In this document: piece by piece, positions 1 to 9,524 of the stretch
Layout: every line of letters starts with the position of its first letter
How positions within the stretch are numbered: the first letter of the stretch is position 1
NCBI RefSeq assembly: GCF_039871975.1
Contig: NZ_JBDPLL010000001.1
Reading direction: 5' to 3' (one strand)
Source of the DNA: Trichormus_B sp936914905
GTDB lineage: Bacteria > Cyanobacteriota > Cyanobacteriia > Cyanobacteriales > Nostocaceae
DNA length: 64,000 nucleotides
Notes under the pieces: model-generated
Told to the model about the DNA's origin: nothing
The model's database searches: none
What the model saw: only the letters and a program-made list of their open reading frames with translations
Position numbers and translations under genes: made by a program

Positions 1-1
1 A

Positions 2-883
2 CTGGATTTAAAAAATAATAAAGTGCTTTGTGCTAACCAACCTGCGGTAGATTTTGATATATTGTCTATTGATATTGGCAGTACACCTACAAAATTCTAT
101 GTACCAGGTGCAGCAGAATATACAATTGCTGCAAAACCTGTCGCGCGATTTTTAAAACATTGGTATAAATTACAGGAAAATGCGGTTAAAAGTCCTCAAA
201 AAGCTCTAAATATTGCCATTGTTGGTGCTGGTGCTGGTGGTGTGGAATTGGCATTATCAATGCTCGCCGGTCTGAGAAAATCGGAAATTCATTTATTTCA
301 AAGCACTAAAGAATTAATGCCAAGTCATCACCAATCGGTGCGACAAATTATGCGGGATATTTTAATTAATAAAGATATTAAATTGCATTTAGGTGAAAGG
401 GTGTGTGAGGTTGTAAAGTTAATAAATAAACGGCTGACAATTAAATGTGAATCTGGCTTAATAGTAACTTGTGATCAAGTGTTTTGGGTGACACAAGCTT
501 CAGCAGCAAGTTGGTTGAAAGCTTCGGGAATTGGTACTGATGACCAAGGTTTTATTTTAGTAAATGATAATTTGCAATCTGTGACGCATCCTCATATTTT
601 TGCAGCAGGTGATATTGCCAAGATGATTAATTATCAATTACCGAAAGCTGGTGTATTTGCGGTGCGTCAAGGCACTCCGCTGTATGAAAATTTACGAGGT
701 GTGATTTTAGGTGAATCTCTGAAACCATACAAACCCCAAACAGCTTATTTAAGCTTAATTGGTACAGGAGACGGACGTGCATTAGCTAACAGAGGCATTT
801 TAACCTTACGATCTCATAAGTTATGGTGGTGCTGGAAAGACTGTATCGATCGCAATTTTATGGCACAATTTCCCCATCAATAA
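2..883 (+). pseudogene. SelD-type N-terminal FAD/NAD(P) oxidoreductase domain, partial, lacking the SelD domain
   Basis: This is the C-terminal two-thirds of a pyridine nucleotide-disulfide oxidoreductase (NDH-2-like). The reading frame is open to the left edge, so the start lies outside the window. A Rossmann motif reads IVGAGAGGVELALS, and HIFAAGDIA is the typical late FAD-binding motif. The ending, with IGTGDGRALA and WKDCIDRNFMAQF, matches the oxidoreductase module that cyanobacteria fuse in front of selenide, water dikinase (SelD). In those fusions an ATP-binding SelD domain of about 330 residues follows. Here a stop comes straight after FMAQFPHQ and nothing SelD-like follows, so the protein is either a stand-alone oxidoreductase or, more likely, a truncated remnant. 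The family assignment is firm; the fusion comparison is from memory of the family. Confidence 0.7.
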
Positions 884-929
884 AATCTACAGATTCCTAT
901 ATTCTAAAAAAGTCGTTGGGTAGCTTTGT

Positions 930-1320
930 CTAGTTTTTTATTACTGGTATGACAATATAACCTGTGGTTAAATCGCCTAAGGCTAGGTTGCTTTGTATCT
1001 CCCAAAACTACTAATAGGCAGCTACGTAGGTCCAAATTAATCTATCTAATTTATCTTCTATTTCTTTAAGAGCTGCACATGTGGTGAGAATTTCTAAAGG
1101 GAAAGAATCAATAAGACTTTGAGGAGGTGAAAGAGAATGAAGAATCTCAAGAATATAATTTTGGAGTTTGATGAATTCCAAACGGTGATCGCTTATTCTT
1201 CCTTTTTTATATTTGAGGATGCGTTCTAATCCAAATAAGTTGACAATGGCTGGGTGGGGCAAAACTTCGATTTGATATATTCCTGGTTTTTTGGGTTTGA
1301 TGGTGGGTGACAGAAAGCCC
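930..1320 (-). pseudogene. DUF429 domain protein remnant with two consecutive TAG stops
   Basis: The frame reads (Q)IEVLPHPAIVNLFGLERI then LKYKKGRISDHRLEF, the conserved DUF429 core, followed by ALKEIEDKLDRLIWTYVAAY. It then hits TAG TAG and stays in frame with FWEIQSNLALGD before a final TAG at 930-932. Relatives usually read YWWYWG at this point, so the two stops look like two adjacent TGG codons changed to TAG. The N-terminal half of the domain is missing beyond about 1320, where recognisable similarity ends. DUF429 proteins are of unknown function (RNase H-like fold). It lies convergent to the oxidoreductase remnant upstream. Only the 83-codon central piece (1011-1262) is open. Confidence 0.6.
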
Positions 1321-1417
1321 CATCTGCGCTACTTGTCACTTACTAGAAGCTTGTCTTGGTTGTACAGGTCCGGGGGACATCGGTATTTGAGACAAGAAAT
1401 TTTCAAGAGCGATCACA

Positions 1418-1890
1418 ATGGGTACAGCTTTAGAAAAAGCGGGAAGTTTGGGGGATGCTTTAGACTTGTATATTTTTGGTAATGTACTCAGAACCGGACA
1501 CGGACAGTCATTACCCCGTGAAGCAGCTTTCAAAATCGGGATTCCTGACACAGTAAACAGTTATGCGGTGGATATGGTCTGTTCGTCAATAATGATGAGC
1601 GCCATCATGTATGATCACCGTTCTGGTTCAGTAGTTTGTATCTCCTCAATTTCCGGTGAACGACGCAACCTCGGTCAAACTAATTATGGACCATCCAAAG
1701 CAGCGGTAATAGGCTTAACTAAATCCTTAGCCAGAGAAGCAGCCATGTATGGAGTGCGGGTAAATGTAGTAGCATCGGGATTCATTGAAACTGATATGCT
1801 TAACTCCATTTCCGAGAAAGTGAAACAACGGATTTGATCGGAAATTCCCCTATCACGCTTTGGTAAACCTGAAGAAGTCGCTTGGCAAGG
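1418..1890 (+). pseudogene. Chimeric remnant: thiolase (PhaA-like) N-terminus fused to SDR reductase (PhaB/FabG-like) C-terminus
   Basis: Residues 1 to about 60 are thiolase-like: GDALDLYIFGNVLRTGHGQ, then PDTVNSYAVDMVCSS, which contains the thiolase nucleophilic Cys. Without a break the frame becomes a short-chain dehydrogenase: SGSVVCISSISGERR and TNYGPSKAAVIGLTKS (catalytic Ser and Tyr-x-x-x-Lys), then NVVASGFIETDML. A TGA at 1836-1838 ends it, but the frame resumes as SEIPLSRFGKPEEVAW, the normal reductase continuation. The simplest reading is an internal deletion that joined neighbouring thiolase and acetoacetyl-CoA reductase genes, followed by a nonsense mutation. Such pairs make 3-hydroxybutyryl-CoA for polyhydroxybutyrate; phaA/phaB rather than another thiolase/FabG pair is an inference. 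Confidence 0.75.
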
Positions 1891-1974
1891 AAATTTTGAA
1901 CAGTGGATTAAAGATCCCCTACATATTCGCCCAGAGGCACAGAGAGGAATAAAGAATATAGTCTAAATACATGA

Positions 1975-2400
1975 ATGAAAAATCCTGTATGTCTCAGTCT
2001 GAAGAAGTCTGGAGGCATATTTATGAGTATCTATATATTTATTCCCTTAGGTACAGGAAGACTTTACACCTGTGATTTAGATTGTAATTCATACGGAACG
2101 AAAAGCTAACTTTAAAATTTAAAATTCATTTATTTATTCTTTTTCAATATGAGAAATCAAAATAAATAATGGTAAAGGAGGTAAATCACTAATTATTTAT
2201 TAACAATTTATTAGCCATTTTTGTGAAAAAATAAAAACATATGGCAAACGCAAAAGTCAAAAAAATGACAGTGCTAGTCCTATTGCGTCTTTAAATCTGA
2301 GTGATACAAAGCAATTTGATACAGGTAAATCACAATCAGTAGGTGCATCATAATTAAATTTATGCTCATCAAATAAATATCCTCAACCAAAAGAAGCATT
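1975..2400. other. Gene-poor stretch, no intact gene
   Basis: About 425 bases of AT-rich sequence between two pseudogenes. A short Ser/Lys-rich reading appears near 2231-2345 but matches nothing I recognise. No RNA gene or clear hairpin was seen. Confidence 0.5.
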
Positions 2401-2401
2401 C

Positions 2402-4230
2402 ACAGATACGGCTTATATTGTCTGTCTATCTCATTTCCGTTGGCATTTTGTTGATTAAAGACCTCAATCTCAACCTCAACATCTTCTTAGTCATCTTCTT
2501 AGTTGCTGTGGTAAAGGAAAGCGGGTCTTTTGTATTGAAGAACCAACTTTTAAGGAGGAAGATTTGCTACGGTTGGATATTAGCCAATATTCCAGTGGAG
2601 TAGTAGTTGTTGTTCCCCATCTACCAGAAGGTTTAACTGAGGAATCTATCAACGCAAATTTACGATTTCTAATTGATGGTTTTTTTACAGAGCATAACAT
2701 CCGCAAGTATATTTGTTGGTACTACACACCAATGGCAACGCATTTACACGCCATTTACAACAGTTTTTTTACAACATCTCTGCCCACCGGACATTATTGG
2801 GATTAATCACTACATAACGTGTGATCACTTTTTGGATGAGCATTTAGAAAATTATCCGACTTTGACTCATGGTGGTAATGGACAGAATCACTATGCAGAT
2901 ATAGACGAGGTGCGAGTTTGTGGTGAGGGTGCAGCAGGTCCAGGTAGCTTACTACAACAGGCATGGGAACAGTATAAAATTCCCTTGGCTATGAATGAAG
3001 TTCACCTCAACTGTACCCATGAGGTGAGGTGTGGAAGGGGGTGCAGGAATTAAGAGAACAGGGTGTAGATGTCCGTGCTATTACAGTTTGGGCGCTTTTG
3101 GGTACTTATGATTGGAATAGTTTGGTAACTTGTTGGTTGGGTAACTACGAGTCTGGTGTATTTGACTTGCGTTCTCCTCAACCAAGAGAAACAGCGATCG
3201 CTAAAATGATATGTGATTTAGCCGCAGGATGCAATCCAGATCACCTAGTGCTTGATATACATACTTGGTGGCATCGTCTAGAGCATTTAGTTTACCTACG
3301 AGTCAGTTGCGGACTAGATGAGAAATGGACAGAAGAATCTATACTCTCCTCTACGTCCCATAGTCCCCTAGTCATTATTGGTGCTAGAGGCACACTGGGA
3401 AAGGCTTTTGCTCGGTTGTGTGAAGTCCTAGGAATTCCCTACCATCTACTCACACGGCAAGAGATGGATATTGCCCATCCTGTGACTGTTGATATGGTGC
3501 TGACTGAGTTACAACCTTGGGCTGTTATCAATGCTGCGGGATATGTACGGGTGGATGATGCAGAGCGCGAATCAGGAAGTCATCTGCCTCTAAATACAGT
3601 CGGAGTGTAAATTTTAGCTACTGCTTGCGCTCAACATAATTTACCGTTGGTGACTTGTTCTTCAGATTTAGTATTTAATGGCGCTGTCACTCAACCTTAT
3701 GTAAAAACTGATGCCATTTCTCCTTTAAATGTCTCTTTAAATGTCTCTTTAAATGTCTATGGATGTAGTAAAGCTTTGGCAGAAAAGAGGGTATTACAGG
3801 CTTGTCCTACATTGTTGCTAATTCGCACCAGTGCCTTTTTAAGTCCTTGGGATGAGTACAACTTTGTAACTATTGCCGTGCGTCAAGTCAGTGCAGGAGA
3901 GGAATTTCTAGAAGCACAAGATATTATTGTTTCCCCTACTTATGTACCTACCTGATTTAGTTAATGCTAGTCTTGATCTATTAATAGACTGTGAAACTGG
4001 GTTGTGGCATTTAGCTAATATAATAAATGTGAAATTTCTTGGGCAAACTTGGCACGGTTAGTAGCAAAAACACCAGGTGTGAGTGTGGAAAATTTAACTG
4101 CTTTACCTACGCAACAACTTGGTTTTATTGCTCCTCATCCAACTTATAGCGTTCTTGGTAGTAGTCAAGGTGAGTGAAGGCCTGGTCTGGAAGATGCTCT
4201 TTCTCGGTATTACGATGAATGCCAAATATA
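2402..4230 (+). pseudogene. Glycosyltransferase / GH1 glycosidase / dTDP-4-dehydrorhamnose reductase chimera, multiply broken
   Basis: Three family signatures follow one another. From 2402 the frame gives VCLSHFRWHFVD, a stop (TAA 2456-2458), RPQ, then GKRVFCIEEPTF and VVVVPHLPEGLTEESI, ending at WYYTPMAT: the N-terminus of a group 1 glycosyltransferase/UDP-galactopyranose mutase-like protein. From about 2778 a second frame gives DIIGINHYITCDHFLDE and HGGNGQNHYADIDEVRV, a glycoside hydrolase family 1-like domain. A third frame (3029-3610) joins its end to an RfbD-type reductase (VIIGARGTLGKAFARL), continuing at 3612-3955 and then in fragments (LGFIAPHPTYSVL) to about 4230. GH1-RfbD fusions occur in cyanobacterial polysaccharide clusters. 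The glycosyltransferase part seems to have been joined to it by deletion. Several frameshifts and stops make it non-functional. Confidence 0.75.
3728..3763 (+). repeat. 12-bp tandem repeat, three copies, inside the RfbD remnant
   Basis: The unit TTTAAATGTCTC (last copy TTTAAATGTCTA) occurs three times in a row and encodes repeated LNVS. Relatives have a single SPLNVYG here, so this is an in-frame expansion, probably by replication slippage. Confidence 0.85.
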
Positions 4231-4446
4231 GCAGGAGTCAGGAGTCAGAATATTAGATAAAACGGAATATACCGCATATTGCAAGTAAATGAGGTACAAA
4301 ATTCAAACAATAAAAATCCTGTTTATCCTTAAATCGTGGAAACCCTGATTCAGACTATTAGGGGACTGTTACCACTCCCCTCCCTTCTCTTCGTACATAA
4401 GACTTCCCAGTATGCTCCAAACTCAGTATCTTTAGACCTGAGTGTG

Positions 4447-4686
4447 TCAACGAGATTCTGTTCCTTGATTGGGAAGACCAGGGTTGGTAACAGCACCTCC
4501 AGCTGCTTCAGGTTCAGCACCCGGACGAACATCTATACCTGATTCTTGACCAGTCATGCGATATCTTTCATCGAGCGGAGTGTCACCCTGTTCCGTAGTT
4601 GGTACGGTCGTTTCCGTACTAGGATTATCTTCAGGATTATATTTACCTTCGTCTTGCCGATTGTCTGGAGGGGTTTTGGGTGTCAT
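4447..4686 (-). CDS. Small hydrophilic Pro/Thr/Glu-rich cyanobacterial protein
   Basis: About 79 residues starting MTPKTPPDNRQDEGKYN and containing DTPLDERYRMTGQESGIDV. It has no hydrophobic segment or signal peptide and is rich in Pro, Thr, Glu and Gly, so it is probably a disordered soluble protein. The frame could extend upstream to 4722, but the first 12 residues of that version are unlike the rest and overlap the end of the GH43 remnant; I therefore prefer the internal ATG at 4686. The sequence pattern looks like a conserved cyanobacterial family without known function. It is intact despite lying in a decayed region. Confidence 0.5.
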   Translation of the reverse strand: MTPKTPPDNRQDEGKYNPEDNPSTETTVPTTEQGDTPLDERYRMTGQESGIDVRPGAEPEAAGGAVTNPGLPNQGTESR

Positions 4687-4721
4687 GGATTTGTGCCTTT
4701 TCAACAGGTGATCCCATAACA

Positions 4722-5090
4722 CTAGCTTTTAGTTTCTTGTAAGTTTTCTATCTTCTGATAGGACTTGTTCACATCAATAGTCTGTTTTGTCCAAGTCGGA
4801 CCCTCACAACGCGGACGATCTAATATCCAAATAATCTTATTTAATCAGATATGGCGTGCGTCTGTTGTCCAGGCATGATAGGCTATATACTCAGTTTTAT
4901 CATATGGACTCAAAAGGATTGAGTTGTGGCCTGGGCCTTTAACATAACCAGAAAAAGACTTTAGCACCCGTGGACCTGCTTCGTTACCTGCATCAGAATA
5001 AGGACCCATGATACTATCCGCAACTCCATAATCTACACCGTACTTTTCGGTTTCCCAGGATCCACCGCTATATCACTCCCATCTAAATAG
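4722..5090 (-). pseudogene. Glycoside hydrolase family 43 C-terminal remnant
   Basis: One minus-strand frame reads YSGGSWETEKYGVDYGVADS, IMGPYSDAGNEAGPRVLK, GPGHNSILLSPYDKTEYIAY, HAWTTDARHI, a TGA stop, then WILDRPRCEGPTWTKQTI and a terminal TAG at 4722-4724. This is the C-terminal part of a GH43 (arabinanase/xylosidase-type) catalytic domain. GPGHNS and YHAW are the family's usual substrate-site and blade motifs. The upstream half is gone: at about 5088 the sequence enters an ISAzo13-like copy, which probably caused the truncation. Two in-frame TGA codons confirm inactivity. Confidence 0.65.
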
Positions 5091-5645
5091 TGGATTAAAT
5101 AACGTGTAACTGTGGTTTAGGGGTGTAATTCCATTGGGGCAATAATTCATCAAAAACAATCTTCAGATTTGATTTGAAGTCAACAGCCACTTTCCAGCCG
5201 ATTTGATAGGTGTTATAGAGAATGGTAGTCAAGAGTTTGAGTCCAGTTCGGGTGGTTGCCGTTGCCATGAGGTCTTTTACAGTCTGGACACTCTCAAAAA
5301 TCAGCCCCTGACANNNNNNNNNNNNNNNNNNNNNNNNNNNNNNNNNNNNNNNNNNNNNNNNNNNNNNNNNNNNNNNNNNNNNNNNNNNNNNNNNNNNNNN
5401 NNNNNNNNNNNNNTCCCCTCCTGGTCAACCACCTTTTCTTCCTCAAGTTCCCCCAAGCCCAACTTCCAGGTTTCGTGATGGCATAACAGCAAGCCGCGCA
5501 TCTATGCCTGCCCGCCCTACCCGACTTTTAGGGCTTCAATCGCCGCCCATATGCGGCCATCCTTCTGTGACAACGACTTATAGATCGTTGCATTTTAACT
5601 TCAATTTGACCAGGGTCAGGGCCCATCATCTACCAGTTCTCCATC
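5088..5645 (-). mobile_element. ISAzo13-like insertion sequence, copy 1, degenerate and containing an assembly gap
   Basis: Its sequence matches two other copies in this window (14210-15085 and 18698-19508). The transposase lies on the minus strand. Readable pieces are LGELEEEKVVDQEG (N-terminal part) and, beyond the gap, GLIFESVQTVKDLMATATT with the C-terminal end. This copy lacks the outermost bases shared by the other two: on the left it starts only at TAGTGGATTAAATA, and on the right similarity stops near CCATCTAC. It is therefore truncated at both ends. The left side abuts the GH43 remnant and the right side abuts the galactokinase remnant. Gap length is arbitrary, so true element length is unknown. 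Confidence 0.75.
5314..5413. other. Assembly gap (100 N)
   Basis: Exactly 100 undetermined bases inside ISAzo13-like copy 1. The round number indicates a placeholder of unknown real length. Confidence 0.98.
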
Positions 5646-5674
5646 TACCCTTCTTGTGTATATATCTTAATGTG

Positions 5675-5989
5675 ATTACAGAAAATTACCCCGTTTTAGA
5701 AGTTTTAGAGGGAATTAGACCTGAGCGTTTTGGAGAGTTGATGAAGGCATTCCATGCTAGTTTACGGGATGATTATGAAGTTTCTGTACCTGCCCTAGAT
5801 ATTTTGGTAGGAATTTTGCAGCGCACCCCAGGAGTATTTGGTGCTAGGCTTACAGGTGCTGGTTTTGGTAGGGTCTGCGTTACTTTAGTTACATCACGTC
5901 CAGGAAGAGAGATTGCCACAAAACTAGTTGACGAATACAAATATACAGGTTACAACGGCAAAATTTTAGTACCTACAATCAATTTATGA
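5675..5989 (+). pseudogene. galK: Galactokinase C-terminal fragment
   Basis: The frame reads VLEVLEGIRPERFGELMKAF, ASLRDDYEVSVPALDILV and PGVFGARLTGAGFGRVCVTL, then ends GYNGKILVPTINL. The GARLTGAGFGG-type motif is the GHMP kinase C-terminal phosphate-site motif of galactokinase; here its last Gly is Arg. Only about 100 of the family's roughly 350-390 residues remain, with the N-terminal two-thirds, including the ATP loop, removed upstream where ISAzo13-like copy 1 begins. It would have phosphorylated galactose in the Leloir pathway. The open frame extends upstream into IS sequence (from 5504), which is not a meaningful start. Confidence 0.75.
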
Positions 5990-6049
5990 CTTATGCAAGA
6001 TTAACGTATTTTCGTCATTACGACGGTTGGGAAGCAATCTCCTTCCCCG

Positions 6050-7034
6050 GATCTTTCGTACCCTGTGGCTAACTGTCAAAGAAGGCCTAATTTTCCAAGG
6101 CATTGTTATTGATGCTACAGTTATTCTCTTAGTTGTAGAATACAAAACCCGGCTATTAGCTCAATAATTTAGGTATTGAATTAGGTAAACCCAGAACAAT
6201 ACTTTTGGGAGTCTGGATTTACTCCCGGATTGCCTCCAATCCCGTCGTCGGTTATTTTCCCAAGAAGCGCGATCTCTAAATCTGCCTCAACCTAAAGGAG
6301 TCCTACTAGCAGGTCTAGCGGGGACAGGTAAATCAATAGTAGCGAGAAACATTGCAACCATCCTCAATCTTCCATTGTTGTAACTAGACATTACCTCAAT
6401 GCTTGGTAGCTCGGTAGGAGAATCTGAAGCTAATCTCCGCTGCGCACTCAGTACAGCCGAAGTGATCGCACCCTCTGTTTTGTGGATTGATAAAGTAGAG
6501 AAAGCACTTTCAGCTAATAGCGATACTTCTGGAGTTTCACAAAGGATCCTGGGGAATATCCTCACTTTTATGTCTGAGTGTACGGCAGGGGTGTTTGTGG
6601 TAGCAACCTGTAATGACCCAACTGCTTTACCAATTAACTTCAAGCGGAAAGGGCGGTTTGATGAAAATTTCTTTGTTCACCTACCTACAGAATCAGAACA
6701 TTGTCAAATTCTCAAGATTCATCTGGAAAGATACGGTATAAAAGTTCCCCAAGAGTACTTAGGAACGTTCGCTGCTAGTACCAGCAAGTTTAGCGGTGCT
6801 GAATTAGAAACTCTGGGATCAGAATCTGCACTACTGGCTTTTGATAAAGGAAGACCGCACCAGGTGAAACTAGCTGACTTAGAAAATTGCCGGCGAAATA
6901 TTACGCCTTTAGCTGTTTAAGATGCTGCTGCTGTTGAGCGAATGTAGTCTTAGTCAAAGGTGGCGCGACCAGCTTCTAGTTCTGTGGAGGTTTCCAAGAA
7001 AAGTCGTCGTACTTCTAGGTTCCGTACAAATTAA
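6050..7034 (+). pseudogene. Ycf46-like AAA+ ATPase remnant
   Basis: The core frame gives LPQPKGVLLAGLAGTGKSIV (Walker A, GLAGTGKS), a TAA at the end of LNLPLL, then LDITSMLGSSVGESEANLR, APSVLWIDKVEKA, FVVATCNDPTALP, NFKRKGRFDENFFVHLPTE, and a C-terminal part to a stop at 6918-6920. This order matches the cyanobacterial/plastid Ycf46 AAA+ family. Its Walker B normally reads WIDEIEKA; here the catalytic Glu is Lys. Fragments of an upstream Ycf46-like region can be read from about 6050 in other frames, and a basic tail (KKSRRTSRFRTN) follows at about 6960-7034. The stop, the Walker B change and the fragmented N-terminus argue for a dead gene. Confidence 0.7.
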
Positions 7035-7451
7035 TACAAACGACAAAAGCAATTGCCTAGTGGACAGGTAGGTATACCCAATAGCCTATTGGTAAGTATT
7101 TCATCACTGTACCCGCCCCCTCAACTCTAAAATCGAGGAGCGATAGCTATTTCATCATGAATTTGATAGGACTTACGGAAGATGTAAGTGAAAACCTTGT
7201 TCTTGCATAGCGGTAATTCACGTGCGTTACATGGAGATGAATTGAGATTATTGGACAAGTGTAAATTTAAATTTTTCGCAACTTTAGGACGTTGCGCGAA
7301 AAAATAATCCTATTCATCAACAACACCAATTGATATAACCGATAGTTGGCGTGGTATAGCCATATACTTCCCGGTATTACTGCTACTTTTTTGGGTAAGT
7401 TTTGTTTAAGTATTTAGCGTAAAACTACCATAAAATATTACTAGTACAATA
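7035..7451. other. Gene-poor stretch
   Basis: About 400 bases with no convincing reading frame on either strand. It separates the Ycf46 remnant from the WGR fragment and probably carries eroded sequence. Confidence 0.5.
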
Positions 7452-7622
7452 ATGGAAATATATTTAGTATTTGTAGATGCTGCTCAGAACAATAATAAAT
7501 TCTGGAGTGCTAAGGTTGAGCAAGGAGATTTAACTGTTGAGTCGGGTCGAGTAGGGTACAAATCTCAGCAGAAAGTTCATTCTTGTGGTAAGTATAAACA
7601 AAAAGTAAAATCAACAAGGTAA
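7452..7622 (+). pseudogene. WGR domain protein, N-terminal fragment
   Basis: A 56-codon frame reads MEIYLVFVDAAQNNNKFWSA, then KVEQGDLTVESGRVGYKSQQ and KVHSCG. The pattern of a hydrophobic strand, FW, and xxGRVGxxGQ-like residues matches the start of a WGR domain; the name-giving Trp-Gly-Arg is Ser-Gly-Arg here. Intact WGR proteins of cyanobacteria continue well beyond this with a helical region. Here the frame ends at TAA after KQKVKSTR. WGR domains bind nucleic acid or act in poly(ADP-ribose)-type and MolR-like proteins; no specific role can be given. Confidence 0.5.
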
Positions 7623-7905
7623 TAGCATCCACAAGAAAAGACAATGATATCAACTTTGATAAGTCAACAGATATGCTGGTGATAGATGAGATTCATAAAT
7701 TTAATAATCTATCTATTTAAACCTATTCTTCATAGAAGCCAGAAATGAATACATAACCAGCAATAAGAAATAAAGGAATACTTAATATTCTCCTATGTTG
7801 GCTGATATTTTTCATCAATGCCTCTGTATTCATTTTTGGCATATTTTAAAATTTCCCAAATTTCTCAATTGTCTGATGGACAAAGAAAAACCCACATCTA
7901 TAGTT

Positions 7906-8676
7906 TTAGATTCCTGCACCGTCTAAAAATTCTTGTATGGCTTTATCTCTGATATTACAAATAGGTGCTTCTGTTGTGAGTTTTTCTCTTTCAAAATTTA
8001 CAGGCCCTACGCTTGCTAAAACAGGAGTTTTGACGTGGGAACGCATATCTTGAAGTTGTTGAATTTGTTCTTCTAGTGCTTCTAGTCGGTTGACTAAGGC
8101 GCGAATTACTTCAGCTTCTGAGTCTGGTAAGTTGTTGTGTTCTAGAGGAGCAACCCGGACACCAGAACGGTAGATGATGCGTCCTGGTATACCCACAACA
8201 GTGCAGTTAGAAGGAACATCTCTTAATACGACTGAACCTGCTCCGATGCGGACGTTATTACCAATTTGCAGATTACCCAAAACTTTTGCACCTGCACCAA
8301 CGACAACATTTTCGCCTAATGTGGGGTGACGTTTGCCGCTTTCTTTACCAGTACCTCCAAGGGTAACTCCTTGATAAATGAGTGCGTAGTCTCCCACGAT
8401 GGCTGTTTCACCAATGACAACGCCCATACCGTGATCAATAAATACTCCTTTACCAATTAAAGCCCCTGGGTGAATTTCAATGCCAGTTAAGAACCGAGCT
8501 ATGTGAGAAATTAAACGGGGGATAAAGGGAATACCGATAGCACGCAGCCAGTGAGCCAGCCGATGGAATATTAAGGCTTGTAAGCCTGGATAGCAAAACA
8601 GGACTTCTAACCAATTCCGGGCTGCTGGGTCACGTTCAAAGATGATGCGAAAATCGGTACTAAGTGTAGAGAGCAT
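7906..8676 (-). CDS. cysE: Serine O-acetyltransferase
   Basis: The enzyme acetylates L-serine with acetyl-CoA to give O-acetylserine, the carbon acceptor for sulfide in cysteine synthesis. The 256-residue frame opens with the helical N-terminal domain (DFRIIFERDPAARNWLEVLF) and passes into the left-handed beta-helix of hexapeptide repeats: GIEIHPGALIGKGVFIDHG, GVVIGETAIVGDYALIYQG, VTLGGTGKESGKRHPTLG and NNVRIGAGSVVLRDVP. DHGMGVVIGE and GKRHP hold the usual substrate and acetyl-CoA residues. A cyanobacterial C-terminal extension follows. I chose ATG 8676 over the upstream TTG at 8691 because homologues begin at MLSTL. It is intact and stands alone. Confidence 0.93.
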   Translation of the reverse strand: MLSTLSTDFRIIFERDPAARNWLEVLFCYPGLQALIFHRLAHWLRAIGIPFIPRLISHIARFLTGIEIHPGALIGKGVFIDHGMGVVIGETAIVGDYALIYQGVTLGGTGKESGKRHPTLGENVVVGAGAKVLGNLQIGNNVRIGAGSVVLRDVPSNCTVVGIPGRIIYRSGVRVAPLEHNNLPDSEAEVIRALVNRLEALEEQIQQLQDMRSHVKTPVLASVGPVNFEREKLTTEAPICNIRDKAIQEFLDGAGI

Positions 8677-8743
8677 CAAGATAATACCCAAAAAGCATAA
8701 CGAGCTACTTTCCCATTTTATCGTTACTTGGTCATTGGTAATT

Positions 8744-8787
8744 GGGGACTGCGGACTGGGGACTGCGGACTGGAGACTCGGGACTGG
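8744..8787. repeat. Short tandem repeat (GGGGACTGCGGACT type)
   Basis: The 14-base unit GGGGACTGCGGACT appears twice and is followed by degenerate GGAGACTCGGGACT. It resembles the short tandemly repeated repetitive sequences common between genes of heterocystous cyanobacteria. Confidence 0.8.
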
Positions 8788-8864
8788 AAAAAATTAATCA
8801 ACTCTTACCTCTTACCTATTACCTTCCTGCTGTCACCTTTAACCTGTTACCTGTAACCTATTCC

Positions 8865-9355
8865 CTATTGCTCTATTGTTAAGGTGTAGTTATGTTTAAC
8901 TCTGGGGTTAAATGTACCTACCCAAAGCTGATAAATACCTTTTTTCCAGTTGCGATCACTCACACTAGCCTCTTTACTTTTACCAGTATCATCACCACAG
9001 TGAATTGTTCCATCATCTGGCCCTTTGATGAATATAGTGGTATCTTTACCACCGCTGTTAATTAATATTTTTAGGTTATCAAAGTCTTTTTCTAGAACTA
9101 GGATGTGATCAGGATTAGGATCACCAAAACCAATACACACTTTTTGATCGCGATCGCGGTTACTCATTGCAGAGAAGGAGTAGGACCCACCTGTAAAACT
9201 AGTCAGAATTCCTTTTTGCGCTTCAAACCCTGGTGACAGTTTTAGGGTTCCAAAGTTGACTTTTGGGCTAATACAGGTGTAGCCATGATAGTAATAATGG
9301 ACGCTAATAGCCAGCTACCTTGACAAAGTTGAAGCCAAAAGCAACTCTCTCTCAT
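8865..9355 (-). pseudogene. Secreted beta-rich protein of unknown function, frameshifted after the signal peptide
   Basis: Starting at ATG 9355, the frame encodes a signal peptide (MRESCFWLQLCQGSWLLASI through TIMATPVLAQ) with an Ala-x-Ala-like cleavage site. It reaches a stop after KSTLEP. A neighbouring frame carries on as SPKVNFGTLKLSPGF, TGGSYSFSAMSNRDRDQKV, CIGFGDPNPDHILVLEKDF, IKGPDDGTIHCGDDTG and YQLWVGTFNP. One indel close to the cleavage site (about 9245-9265) explains everything. The C-terminal open part (8865-9167) has no alternative promoter or start evidence. Proteins of this pattern are found in cyanobacteria as periplasmic or outer-surface proteins of unknown role. Confidence 0.65.
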
Positions 9356-9524
9356 ATTAGGCCTACCAAATAATTTTTTCTAACTGTAGATACTAATTTT
9401 AGGTAAAAAATGATCACTTGGGAGTGGCTATGTCACATTTGAATCTGACACAAACATAAAATTAACGATGTTGAGATCACCGCCTTCTTAAAAAAAGTTA
9501 AGGTTCTACCTTTTCAGGAATAAT

